Shown one piece after another: positions 8,262 to 15,887 of a stretch of 50,553 nt of DNA. The notes under the pieces were generated by a model. That model searched no databases. It saw nothing but the letters and a program-made list of their open reading frames with translations, and had not been told where the DNA came from. The DNA is from CAMTUW01 sp947085035. GTDB lineage: Bacteria; Actinomycetota; Coriobacteriia; Anaerosomatales; PHET01. How positions within the stretch are numbered: the first letter of the stretch is position 1; each line of letters begins with the position of its first letter. The position numbers were made by a program, and so were the translations under genes. Where the stretch lies: assembly GCA_947085035.1 (NCBI GenBank), contig CAMTUW010000012.1, forward strand, positions 1-50,553, written 5' to 3'.

Positions 8262-8567
8262 GTGAAGGCGCCGGTCCGTATCGACTTCGCGCTCTCGGCC
8301 CGCGACGACCTGATCGGAATCCGCGAGTGGTACACCTCACAAGGCGTTCCGGACGTCGGGGTGCGTCAGATCGCCGCCATCATCGAGCGCGTCGAGCAGC
8401 TGTCGGCGTTCCCAGACAGCGGCAGGATGGTGCCGGAGTTCGAAGTGGAATGGCTGCGCGAGCTCGAGTTGCCGCCGTATCGCATCGTCTATCGGCGTGA
8501 TCCGGATGTCGTCACTGTCGTACGCGTGCAGCGCAGCGAGCGGCTGATGGATCCGGACCTCGCGTGA
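8262..8567 (+). CDS. RelE/ParE-family toxin
   Basis: 101 aa from GTG 8262, directly following the antitoxin stop. Visible family features are ALSARDDLIGIREWY at the N terminus, SAFPDSGRMVPEF in the middle, and the C-terminal block LPPYRIVYRRDPDVVTVVRV. RelE-fold toxins cut mRNA on the ribosome, whereas ParE-fold members poison DNA gyrase. The wording of this sequence is closer to ParE, but that choice is inference. Confidence 0.85.
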   Translation: MKAPVRIDFALSARDDLIGIREWYTSQGVPDVGVRQIAAIIERVEQLSAFPDSGRMVPEFEVEWLRELELPPYRIVYRRDPDVVTVVRVQRSERLMDPDLA

Positions 8568-8679
8568 CGTCCAACAAAGGCATCAACCTGACCGCCAGAA
8601 GGTAGACTGACCTGGAGGCGCCTGCGCGGCAGGTTATGCGTACGCTACTTGGAGCCCAGGGTGGCTGACAGCCGCGTAC

Positions 8680-8895
8680 TTGCTGCTGATGTTGTCCGGT
8701 CGACTTCCGGATTCCCTGTGGCTGGTTTCCGTCTTCTCGTTCGTGCCGTTGCTTCCAGTTGTGCGCACGATTAACGATGCAAACCCCGCCTCCCTTCAAG
8801 CGAACAGTCGCTTCTCTGCATGGGACATCGCCGGCGCCGCTGCCGGCGGTCTCTGGTCACTGCTGATACTGTCTGCCTATGTGTTGCCAAGCTGA
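8680..8895 (+). CDS. Small hypothetical membrane protein, start uncertain
   Basis: 71 aa if read from TTG 8680. The same frame is open back to a stop at 8608-8610, and the extra residues (WSPGWLTAAYLLL) look like part of the same protein. Two hydrophobic segments are visible (LWLVSVFSFVPLLPVV and GGLWSLLILSAYVL) with a polar stretch between them. No good ribosome site or ATG/GTG start exists for the longer form, so the gene may have lost its start. No family was recognised. Confidence 0.3.
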   Translation: MLLMLSGRLPDSLWLVSVFSFVPLLPVVRTINDANPASLQANSRFSAWDIAGAAAGGLWSLLILSAYVLPS

Positions 8896-9091
8896 CAGCC
8901 CCAAGCTGACCCGGGCGTCCAGCAGACGCGACAAGCGCTAGACTGAATGATAGGCATCGGCGCGCAACTGACGCCCACATACGTTGCACCATCACGGCTC
9001 CAGTTCCGGCTCTTGGTCGTCCAATGCGACGACATGAGTGGACTTCGAAGCAATCGATTCTGGCGGCCCTAGTGGACTTGGGAGGTCTAGC

Positions 9092-9538
9092 TTGGACATT
9101 CTGTCAATCGCCATCATCGCATTCTTGGTGATGGAAACGCTCAACATCTTCGTCCTGTACTTCTATCCGAGCAGCGGCATGGGGAACGGCGTCGGTGTGT
9201 TCAAGGCGTATGCGGAGTCAAAGTCCGACCCGGAGGTTCACGCATTCATCAACTACTTGATCAACTGGGTAGCAGGAACGAAGCTCATCTTCGTCGCACT
9301 GCTGATCGTGATTCTCGCCACGGGTAGCACTACGACCAAGTTGCTTGCCGTGGTCGCCCTCATCGTCTCGATACTGTCGTTCTTCTGGAGGCTGTTCCCG
9401 GCGATCCAGAAGATGGATGCACGTGGCTGGATCAGCCCGGAAGGGTACTCGCGAACGCTCGGGATAATGATCGCCTGCTTCGTAGGGGGTTTCTCTGCCG
9501 CGCTCGCCGTGTACCTGCTTCTGAACGCGGCGGCGTGA
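9092..9538 (+). CDS. Four-helix membrane protein of unknown function
   Basis: 148 aa from TTG 9092, preferred over GTG 9038 because GGGAGG (9080-9085) lies six bases upstream. Four hydrophobic segments are apparent: ILSIAIIAFLVMETLNIF, LIFVALLIVILATG, LLAVVALIVSILSFFW and IMIACFVGGFSAALAVYLLL. No catalytic motif was seen. Its stop overlaps the ATG of the EFR1-type gene (TGATG at 9536-9540), which suggests translational coupling and possibly a joint role in membrane electron transfer. No family was recognised. Confidence 0.6.
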   Translation: MDILSIAIIAFLVMETLNIFVLYFYPSSGMGNGVGVFKAYAESKSDPEVHAFINYLINWVAGTKLIFVALLIVILATGSTTTKLLAVVALIVSILSFFWRLFPAIQKMDARGWISPEGYSRTLGIMIACFVGGFSAALAVYLLLNAAA

Positions 9539-10656
9539 TGCAGCCCGCAGGCGCAATTGACCCTCGGCACCAAGGAGAGGCGCTGTCCGACCCTGCTGAG
9601 ACACGAGTCTACGAGGCAGTCGATATGGTGGCGTGGAGCGGCACGGGTAACACCCTTCGCGTCGCTGAGCGTATTGCTGAATCAGCTCGCTCTCAAGGGG
9701 CCGTCGCTCACGTATTGACGAGCACGAGCGCTGTCGAAACACAGTCTGATTCGAGACGTCTGCTCGGCTTGCTTGCGCCGACCCACGGCTTCACAGCGCC
9801 ATGGCCGCTCGTCAAAGCCGCGTTCGCCCTCCCCGGAGTCCGGGGCACCGATGTCTTCGTCCTCGTCACGCGCGGCGGCACGCGCGTTGGACACAGGACC
9901 CTGTCGGGGTTCGAGGGTACCGCCGCCTACTTACCGGCAGCATTATTGGCGCTGAGGGGTGCTCGCGTTCGCGGAGTCGGTGCCATCGACATGCCGCTCA
10001 ACTGGACGGTCGTCGTTCCCGCGTTCGACGCGGATGGCATCGCTGAAATCGTCAAACGAGGAGATTCCCAGACGGATACCTTCTCCGACCGTCTTCTTGG
10101 TGGCGACAACGTATTCGGGGGACGCGGGCAGCTGGTCCTCGGCATCCTGATCCTGCCGCTGTCGCTTGGATACATGCTCGTCGCGCGCCTGCTGTTGGCG
10201 AAGATGTTCTTCGCCGACGAGCGCTGCACGTCGTGCGGAACGTGCGAGAAGCGCTGTCCCCAGAGAGCGGTTCGGCTGATCGGGAAGGCGCGACGCCCGT
10301 ACTGGACGTACGACTGTCAGAACTGCATGCGATGTATGTCCCATTGCCCAACGGATGCCATCCAGGGCGGGCAGGCGTGGCTGCTGTTCTACGCGTGGCT
10401 GATCAGTCTGCCCATCGCTGCGCTGGTCGGCACGGCGCTTCTCGGCACTCTGGGGATTTCGACAAGCTGGGCCTCGGGCGCGATCAGGTTCCTCGTCAGC
10501 TACCTCTGGATCGTGGCCGCCGTGTGGCTGGCGTACGGCGCGCTCTGGCTCGGTCTGAGCGTGCCCGGTCTGCGTCTGGTGCTCTCCAGGGCGACTCTCA
10601 CTCGCCTCTACCGCCGATACAGGGGACCGAACCCAGCTCGCAAAGCTGACCGATGA
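9538..10656 (+). CDS. EFR1-type flavodoxin/ferredoxin membrane protein
   Basis: 372 aa. The N-terminal flavodoxin-like domain has the phosphate loop SGTGNT near residue 34. Two 4Fe-4S clusters follow: CTSCGTCEKRCP and CQNCMRCMSHCP. Hydrophobic segments flank the clusters (LGILILPLSLGYMLVARLLL before, and two near the C terminus), so the protein is membrane bound with the clusters probably cytoplasmic. EFR1-family proteins are presumed electron carriers of anaerobes; the substrate is unknown. ATG 9538 overlaps the previous stop. A CTG at 9583 preceded by AAGGAGAG (9572-9579) is an alternative start that would still keep the flavodoxin loop. Confidence 0.75.
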   Translation: MQPAGAIDPRHQGEALSDPAETRVYEAVDMVAWSGTGNTLRVAERIAESARSQGAVAHVLTSTSAVETQSDSRRLLGLLAPTHGFTAPWPLVKAAFALPGVRGTDVFVLVTRGGTRVGHRTLSGFEGTAAYLPAALLALRGARVRGVGAIDMPLNWTVVVPAFDADGIAEIVKRGDSQTDTFSDRLLGGDNVFGGRGQLVLGILILPLSLGYMLVARLLLAKMFFADERCTSCGTCEKRCPQRAVRLIGKARRPYWTYDCQNCMRCMSHCPTDAIQGGQAWLLFYAWLISLPIAALVGTALLGTLGISTSWASGAIRFLVSYLWIVAAVWLAYGALWLGLSVPGLRLVLSRATLTRLYRRYRGPNPARKADR

Positions 10657-10983
10657 GAACGGAGTGGGCAATGCCTACGGTGCCGGTGAGGGCACATCTT
10701 GGGCGGAATCGTACTGGTTTGACGCATGGGCCTCCGTTGCCGTGTCGGCGACCGTGTCGGCTGCGGCCCGTGATGCGCGATCCGTCGGTTGCCTGAGTTC
10801 TTCGAGACGTCCGCGTTCACGAACCTCGCGGATCGACATCCGGAGTTCCACCCGCGTTTCGGATTTGAGCGTGCCTCCGCGACGAATTCGACGCTGCGAT
10901 GTAGGCTGGCTACGTAACCGACGCGACGGCCGAGTCGTCAGACCTACGAGGTGTACTGAGCTGGGAACGAGGGGGCGGTAGTA
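10657..10983 (+). other. Intergenic stretch, possible decayed coding remnant
   Basis: No intact gene was supported in these 327 bases. A frame starting at 10664 begins with plausible protein sequence (GNAYGAGEGTSWAESYWFDAW) but soon turns into Arg/Ser-rich text typical of a wrong frame. A second frame around 10795-10875 reads RHPEFHPRFGFE, reminiscent of a GNAT-type C terminus. This could be a frameshifted relic, but the evidence is weak. Confidence 0.25.
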
Positions 10984-11130
10984 GTGCAGGTCATCTTGGC
11001 CACACTCGCAGTGCTCGTCATCATCTATATGGTGCCGCTGGTCGTGTACGGCGTCGCCAGCGCCCTGTGGGATCTCAAGCCGGACCAGTCCTACCGGAGG
11101 CGATCTACGCTCCGGCCTCGGCGTTCGTAG
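10984..11130 (+). CDS. Small single-helix membrane protein
   Basis: 48 aa from GTG 10984, preceded by a G-rich GAGGGGG site. One strong transmembrane helix spans residues 3-25 (VILATLAVLVIIYMVPLVVY), followed by an amphipathic stretch with WDLKPD and a basic tail RRRSTLRPRRS. Single-helix proteins with a short basic tail are common and mostly uncharacterised. It ends nine bases before the convergent deacetylase gene. The hydrophobic pattern supports a real gene, but the length makes this uncertain. Confidence 0.4.
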   Translation: MQVILATLAVLVIIYMVPLVVYGVASALWDLKPDQSYRRRSTLRPRRS

Positions 11131-11138
11131 TGTACGCA

Positions 11139-12338
11139 CTACTCGTGAGCTGAGGCTCGGGCACCCACGAGCACCGCGCGTGCGGCGGGGCCCTTCATCA
11201 CCTGGGAGGCTTCGACGAGGTCTTGCACGGTGACGAAGAGGTAGCCTCGCTCCTTCAGGTCACGAATGATCAGAGGCAGCGCCTCGACGGTCTGCGAACG
11301 GTCGCCTCCCCCGTCATGCAGCAACACGATCGAACCGGGCTTCACCTGTTTGACGACGGATCTCGCGATCTTCTTCGCGCCGCGCTTCTTCCAGTCCCGG
11401 CTGTCCACGTCCCAGAGCACGACTCGGGCACCCGTGTCACGAACCGCCTCCCACGCCTCATCATCCATCGCGCCGTACGGTGGCCTCAGCCACGGCGAAT
11501 CGTAGCCGGCAACGTCCCGGATCAGTTCTCGGCCCCGCACGATCTCGTTTCGCACTTGAGCGGGCTTGAGCGCGGAGAAGCGCCTGTGACTCGTCCCGTG
11601 CGCAGCTGCGAGATGCCCGTCCGCGACGATGCGACGCACGAGATCGGGGTGGGCCTTGATGCGGCCGCCCAGCATGAAGAACGTAGCGCGCGCGTCGAGC
11701 GAATCGAGGATGTCGAGAATCGCCTCGGTACTGACGGGCCAGGGGCCGTCATCGAAGGTGAGCGCGACGAGCTTGCTTCCCGGCGACAGCGCCGTTCGCA
11801 AGATGATCTGGTCTGTGGGCGGCACTATCATGACGCTGGTCATCTCGATGCCTGAGACCGCGCCGCGCGTGACGCGCCGGGAGCCGTCGACGCCTTGCTG
11901 CGTGGCCACCGCGATCGGCCCGGACCCCCTGATCTCGATTCGGTACGGGACGGGCACGACCGCGACCTCGACCGACTCGGTGCGGCTCTCTCCTCGGGCA
12001 CTCACGAGCACGTCTCCCCGGTAGACGCGTTGCGAGGATGGCGCGACCGAGCCGTTCCAGTACACGCGCGCGGGCGCTCCGCCACCCACCTTGGCGATTC
12101 CGCCATCGACACTCAACAGGTCGCCGGATGGTGCCGAGAACACCTTGTCCGCGCCCAAGTCGCCCACCGCAGTCCCCGCCGAGACCGTCCGGCTGACTCC
12201 GTCGATCGTGACCGGGACGGGGCGCATCGTCGCGGCTGTCGCCATTGCCGAGACGAGCACCATGAGCGCGACCACAGCCAGCGCGACACGCCCGCCCATC
12301 GCGGGGTGTTCAGGGGGCACGACGGCGGGATACGACAA
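11139..12338 (-). CDS. Polysaccharide deacetylase (NodB domain) with secreted N-terminal region
   Basis: 399 aa from TTG 12338; ATG 12299 is an alternative. A signal-anchor helix (RVALAVVALMVLVSAMATAA) is followed by a beta-rich region of about 150 residues beginning VTIDGVSRTVSAGTAVGDL, similar to ubiquitin-like DUF348 repeats of cell-wall proteins. The NodB domain starts near residue 190 with the metal/catalytic motif TFDDGPWP. Further motifs are AAHGTSHRRF, RPPYGAMDDEAW, DVDSRDW and the closing LLHDGGG. It probably removes acetyl groups from peptidoglycan or another wall polymer outside the membrane. It is last in a minus-strand run with the YbaK-like and GNAT genes. Confidence 0.85.
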   Translation of the reverse strand: MSYPAVVPPEHPAMGGRVALAVVALMVLVSAMATAATMRPVPVTIDGVSRTVSAGTAVGDLGADKVFSAPSGDLLSVDGGIAKVGGGAPARVYWNGSVAPSSQRVYRGDVLVSARGESRTESVEVAVVPVPYRIEIRGSGPIAVATQQGVDGSRRVTRGAVSGIEMTSVMIVPPTDQIILRTALSPGSKLVALTFDDGPWPVSTEAILDILDSLDARATFFMLGGRIKAHPDLVRRIVADGHLAAAHGTSHRRFSALKPAQVRNEIVRGRELIRDVAGYDSPWLRPPYGAMDDEAWEAVRDTGARVVLWDVDSRDWKKRGAKKIARSVVKQVKPGSIVLLHDGGGDRSQTVEALPLIIRDLKERGYLFVTVQDLVEASQVMKGPAARAVLVGARASAHE

Positions 12339-12372
12339 AACGGAGCCACCTCTCAGGTATGCGACGCGCGAT

Positions 12373-12858
12373 TCAGCGCGAGATTCGTGCCACCCGACCG
12401 CCTACGAGGTCCAGCAGCCGATCACGCCGCATGCGGACCATCGACGTCGGGGTGCCGGCCGCCGGAAAGACGGTATCGTAACGCATCAGCGACTCATCGA
12501 TGAGCACCGGAAGGTCGGCGGACAGATCGAACGGTGACACGCCGCCGATCGCATAGCCGGTGGCCGCACGCACCGCATCCGCATCGGCCATGCGCACGCT
12601 GGTGCCGCCAACCTCCAAGGCGATGGCGTCGAAGTCGCCGCGTCGGTCTCCCGCGACCAGTGCGAGCACCGCTTGCGAATCAACAAGCACGACCAGCGAT
12701 TTCACGATCTGGCCGAGCTCGCAGCCCATGGCCTCGGCTGCCTGCGCCGCAGTCTTGGTGGACTGCTCGAACTCGGTCAGCCCTTCGGCCAGCCCGCGCT
12801 CTTCGAGGTAGACGCGAACCCGCTCTCGCGAGCCCGATTTCTTCGGGGGTTGTGTCAT
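12373..12858 (-). CDS. YbaK/EbsC-family aminoacyl-tRNA deacylase
   Basis: 161 aa, the usual single-domain length. Family features are the N-terminal helix, TKTAAQAAEAMGCELGQIVKSL, and the core LVVLVDSQAVLALVAGDRRGD (split here for length), then ATGYAIGGVSPF and a closing LPVLIDESLMRYD. YbaK/ProX proteins hydrolyse mischarged tRNAs such as Cys-tRNA(Pro) or Ala-tRNA(Pro). The conserved lysine in IVKSL fits the active-site Lys. Which tRNA it proofreads cannot be told from sequence. Its ATG directly follows the stop of the upstream GNAT gene, so the two are co-transcribed. Confidence 0.85.
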   Translation of the reverse strand: MTQPPKKSGSRERVRVYLEERGLAEGLTEFEQSTKTAAQAAEAMGCELGQIVKSLVVLVDSQAVLALVAGDRRGDFDAIALEVGGTSVRMADADAVRAATGYAIGGVSPFDLSADLPVLIDESLMRYDTVFPAAGTPTSMVRMRRDRLLDLVGGRVARISR

Positions 12859-13497
12859 CTACCTTCCGTTCATCCATGTCGCAGGCGCGCGCTTCGGCGC
12901 CATGCGGGGGAGCTTGAGTGATTCATACACCGTCTCGATGTTGTCCGTGAGCGTGACGAGTGACCGCAGGTCGAGCCGCAACAGCGGATAGCGAGGATCG
13001 GGATTCGACACGGTGAAGCCGATGCGGAGCAAGAAGTCGAGCCCGATCATGGGGGACTCGTCAGGCGCCACGAGCGCTTGCGCCGCCCCGAAGGCCTCGA
13101 CACGACGTTCGCCGCGCTGTGCCAGGTCCCGAAGCGCCGCCCGAATCAACACGCCCCCCAGGCCACGATGCCTGGCTTCCGGGGCGATGTGGAGGCACGC
13201 GATCAGCGGCACCGAGGGGTCGTTGGGTCGAGCCGGGAAGGTGATGGCCTGGGGGAAGTAGGCGCTCGGAGCGTACTTGATGAAGCCGAGAACCGCGTCG
13301 TCTTCGACCGCGACCCTTCCGCAAGCGCCCCACTCTTCGTTCACGCGGAGGAACCAGTCCCTGACGTGATCGGCGTCGCATACCGATCCGCATCGGCGTG
13401 CGCGCTCGCCAGCGCTTTCCCAAAACGAACACTCGCCGCAACCGACCGGGAGTCGGCCCAGGTCGTCGAAGCCAAGGGGCTTGAGTTTGCGAGTCAT
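12859..13497 (-). CDS. GNAT-family N-acetyltransferase
   Basis: 212 aa. The core shows a beta4 strand LIACLHIAPEARHRGLGGVLI, containing the acetyl-CoA pyrophosphate loop (R-H-R-G-L-G), near residues 100-120, followed by an alpha helix and FLLRIGFTVSNPDPRYP. The N terminus has a Cys cluster (VGCGECSFWE) seen in a subgroup of uncharacterised actinobacterial and clostridial acetyltransferases. The substrate is unknown. An AGTATA on the plus strand at 13534-13539 is a possible -10 box (TATACT) for this gene, without a convincing -35. The next gene begins at its stop. Confidence 0.75.
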   Translation of the reverse strand: MTRKLKPLGFDDLGRLPVGCGECSFWESAGERARRCGSVCDADHVRDWFLRVNEEWGACGRVAVEDDAVLGFIKYAPSAYFPQAITFPARPNDPSVPLIACLHIAPEARHRGLGGVLIRAALRDLAQRGERRVEAFGAAQALVAPDESPMIGLDFLLRIGFTVSNPDPRYPLLRLDLRSLVTLTDNIETVYESLKLPRMAPKRAPATWMNGR

Positions 13498-13557
13498 CGT
13501 TGCCGTCCGGTGAGCAGGGTTCGGTTCGAAACAAGTATAGCTACCAGAATAGTCCCC

Positions 13558-14283
13558 TCAGTCGTCTTTGGGGGTCTTCGCGGCGTCGACGAACTCGTCT
13601 TTGACCGACTTGAGCCATCCTACGGCTTTGCGCCCAGACTCACTGCGAGCCGCTACCCGAATCGTAGCCGCGCCATAAGCGGCCGTCTTCTTGGCGGCGG
13701 CGGTGACGATGTCGGCAGTCTCACCGACCGCCTTCTTCGCGACCGCCGTGCCCTTGCCCGCAGCCGCTGCGACTCCCCCACTGGTATCGAGGACCGCCGT
13801 TTCGTCCGAGAACACGACCGCCTCGCCGTCAAAGCCAACCACGTGCCGAGACGGGATATCCCGCACGCCCAGCGCGATGTCAGCGGCCATGCCACCACTC
13901 AAGCCGATCGCCCCGATCGCCCCGGTCGTCGGGTCGAACAGCCCGTCGCGCACACGCCCGAGATCGCGTCCGCTCGACGATCGAGCAGGCATGCCGACCC
14001 AGACCACGGTGTCATCCCACGACAGGCCCAACCGCTTTGCAGCAAGACCGTCCCATGCGTCGAGGGACTGCTGGACCACGACGGTCTGCTCGGTCGTCTT
14101 CGTTCGATCGAGCGCGACGAACCGATCGGTCCGGTCGAGCAACATGAGGAAGCGAGGTCGCTCGACGACGAAACCGACGACCTCGTTTCGTCCCGGCGCG
14201 AACAGAACGTTCACGACGCGCCCCAATCGACGTCCGGAAGGCCCAACGACCGCAACACCCATCATCGCCATCAAAGACAGCAC
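13558..14283 (-). CDS. PRC-barrel domain protein
   Basis: 241 aa from GTG 14283. Two PRC-barrel-like segments are visible. The first (GVAVVGPSGRRLGRVVNVLF, then NEVVGFVVERP) is near the N terminus; the second (SSGRDLGRVRDGLFDPTTG, then GAIGLSGG) is near residue 105. The last ~80 residues are Ala/Lys-rich and helical (AVAKKAVGETADIVTAAAKK), similar in composition to the YtxH protein encoded just upstream. PRC barrels often bind RNA or other proteins or act as sensor modules. A cell-envelope or stress role is suggested only by the YtxH neighbour. Confidence 0.65.
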   Translation of the reverse strand: MLSLMAMMGVAVVGPSGRRLGRVVNVLFAPGRNEVVGFVVERPRFLMLLDRTDRFVALDRTKTTEQTVVVQQSLDAWDGLAAKRLGLSWDDTVVWVGMPARSSSGRDLGRVRDGLFDPTTGAIGAIGLSGGMAADIALGVRDIPSRHVVGFDGEAVVFSDETAVLDTSGGVAAAAGKGTAVAKKAVGETADIVTAAAKKTAAYGAATIRVAARSESGRKAVGWLKSVKDEFVDAAKTPKDD

Positions 14284-14370
14284 TGCACACCCCGGTTCGA
14301 CAGACGGCGGAGCCGGTCTCCCGAAGTCGACCGGCTCCGATGATCGTGATCTGAATACAGTCCAGAGCTC

Positions 14371-14853
14371 CTAGAGCGGCTTCGGACCGGAGACCTCGGC
14401 CTCCGAATCGCCCTGGGCCTTCTTCGCCACGAAATCGAGCGTGTCCTGCGCCTTGGCGCCAACCGCCTCGACCCCTGATTTGGCGACTTCCGCCACTCTT
14501 TCCACGGCGCCCTCGACAACCGGAACGGCCCCGGCGACCTTCTCCTTGCCGACCTCCACCGACTTGGCGACCTGCTCCTGAAGTCGCCCGCGAGCCTCAT
14601 CGATCTTGCTGCGCAGCTGCTCGGTGGACTCGACGACCTTTTCCTTGCCTACCGAGTAAGACTCGGTGACCTTCTCTTTGCCGACCTCATACATCTCGAC
14701 GCCCTCTCCCCAATAATCCTCTGCCCTCTCGGCGATCCTGTCTCGCGTCTCCTTGCCTGAACGCGGCGCGAAGAGCAGCCCCAACACGGCCCCCACGAGA
14801 CCTCCGAACAGAAACGCACCGAATACCGAACCTCCACGACGATAGTCATACAT
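14371..14853 (-). CDS. YtxH-domain protein
   Basis: 160 aa from ATG 14853, with GGAGG nine bases upstream. The N-terminal glycine-rich transmembrane helix (GAFLFGGLVGAVLGLLFAP) followed by RSGKETRDRI is the hallmark of YtxH/gas-vesicle-associated GvpP-like proteins. The rest is a long amphipathic or coiled-coil helix containing repeats of VGKEKV: YEVGKEKVTESY, YSVGKEKVVEST and VEVGKEKVAGA. Such proteins are small envelope or stress proteins of uncertain function. It sits between ddl and the PRC-barrel gene on the same strand. Confidence 0.7.
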   Translation of the reverse strand: MYDYRRGGSVFGAFLFGGLVGAVLGLLFAPRSGKETRDRIAERAEDYWGEGVEMYEVGKEKVTESYSVGKEKVVESTEQLRSKIDEARGRLQEQVAKSVEVGKEKVAGAVPVVEGAVERVAEVAKSGVEAVGAKAQDTLDFVAKKAQGDSEAEVSGPKPL

Positions 14854-14918
14854 GTCCAAGCACCTCCGTGATCGATACAGCGAACCCCTTGGGGTGACGG
14901 TCGGCTCCGTGCCAGACC

Positions 14919-15887
14919 CTACAGCTGCTCTATACCCGAATCGCTGCGCGAAAGCGCTGCGAGTGTCACCTTTGATACCACATCTTGGAAGCTCATGCCT
15001 GACGCCGCCGCGGCCATGGGCAGAAGTGAGGTCTCGGTCATCCCGGGAGACGAGTTGCACTCGAGCACCCACGGCGTCCCGTCCGAATCCACCACCATGT
15101 CGACACGGCTCACGTCGCGGCAGCGCAAGAGTCCGTGCACGCGCAGCGCGATCTCTTCGACCAGTTGCAACTCCGTCTCGGAAAGCCTCGCGGGCACGAA
15201 GAAGTCGGTCTCCCCCTCGGCGTAGCGCGCCGAGAAATCATACAGCCCGCTTTTCGGAGCGATCTCGACCGGCGGCAACACGCGAGCGTTCTGCCCGTGC
15301 CCAAGCACACTGACCGCGACCTCGGTGCCTTCGACCCATCGCTCAACGAGCGCGGCCGTGTCGAAGGACAAGGCGTCGAGCAGCGCTTCAGCGAGCTGCT
15401 CACGCTCTTCGACGTACATGAGCCCCAGAGCCGAGCCCTGGCGCGACGGCTTGACCGCCACCGGGAACCCGCCAACGGAGTCGGCCATCATGTCAACGGC
15501 GGTCGCGGCTCCCATCTGCTTGAACGCGTCAGCCGTGAGGGTGATCCACGGCGGCGTGGTCACTCCCTGCTCGGCGAGCAGGTGCTTCGTGACCGACTTG
15601 TCCCATGAAAGCGCACATGACACGACGCCCGGGCCCGTGTAGGGGATCCGGAGGAACTCGAGCAGCTCCTGGATGGTGCCGTCCTCGCCATACTTGCCGT
15701 GCAGCGCGATATAGGCGGCGTCAGGCCGCTCACAGCGCAATGTGTTCACGAGGTCTGCCGTGACGTCCAGCGCAAGAACGCAATACCCGAGCGCATCGAG
15801 CGCATCGCAGACCCGTTTGCCGCTCGCGAGCGACACTTCGCGCTCGAGAGAGCGGCCCCCCATCAGGACAGCGATCTTCTCTCTCAT
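14919..15887 (-). CDS. ddl: D-alanine--D-alanine ligase
   Basis: 322 aa, an ATP-grasp ligase that joins two D-alanines for peptidoglycan precursors. Motifs are the N-terminal LMGGRSLEREVSLASG, ALHGKYGEDGTIQELLE, SWDKSVTK, PVAVKPSRQGSALG and a C-terminal VDMVVDSDGTPWVLECNSSPGM (split for length). KSGLYDFSARY retains the omega-loop Tyr typical of D-Ala-D-Ala rather than D-Ala-D-Lac enzymes. The start ATG overlaps the stop of the aminotransferase gene (ATGA, 15884-15887). The gene therefore belongs to the T-box-controlled transcript, an unusual setting for ddl. Confidence 0.93.
   Translation of the reverse strand: MREKIAVLMGGRSLEREVSLASGKRVCDALDALGYCVLALDVTADLVNTLRCERPDAAYIALHGKYGEDGTIQELLEFLRIPYTGPGVVSCALSWDKSVTKHLLAEQGVTTPPWITLTADAFKQMGAATAVDMMADSVGGFPVAVKPSRQGSALGLMYVEEREQLAEALLDALSFDTAALVERWVEGTEVAVSVLGHGQNARVLPPVEIAPKSGLYDFSARYAEGETDFFVPARLSETELQLVEEIALRVHGLLRCRDVSRVDMVVDSDGTPWVLECNSSPGMTETSLLPMAAAASGMSFQDVVSKVTLAALSRSDSGIEQL

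Noticed and set aside
13078..14343. Plus-strand frame of 421 codons across the GNAT and PRC-barrel genes
   Set aside because: It runs across two well-supported minus-strand genes and their gap; composition is typical of a shadow.
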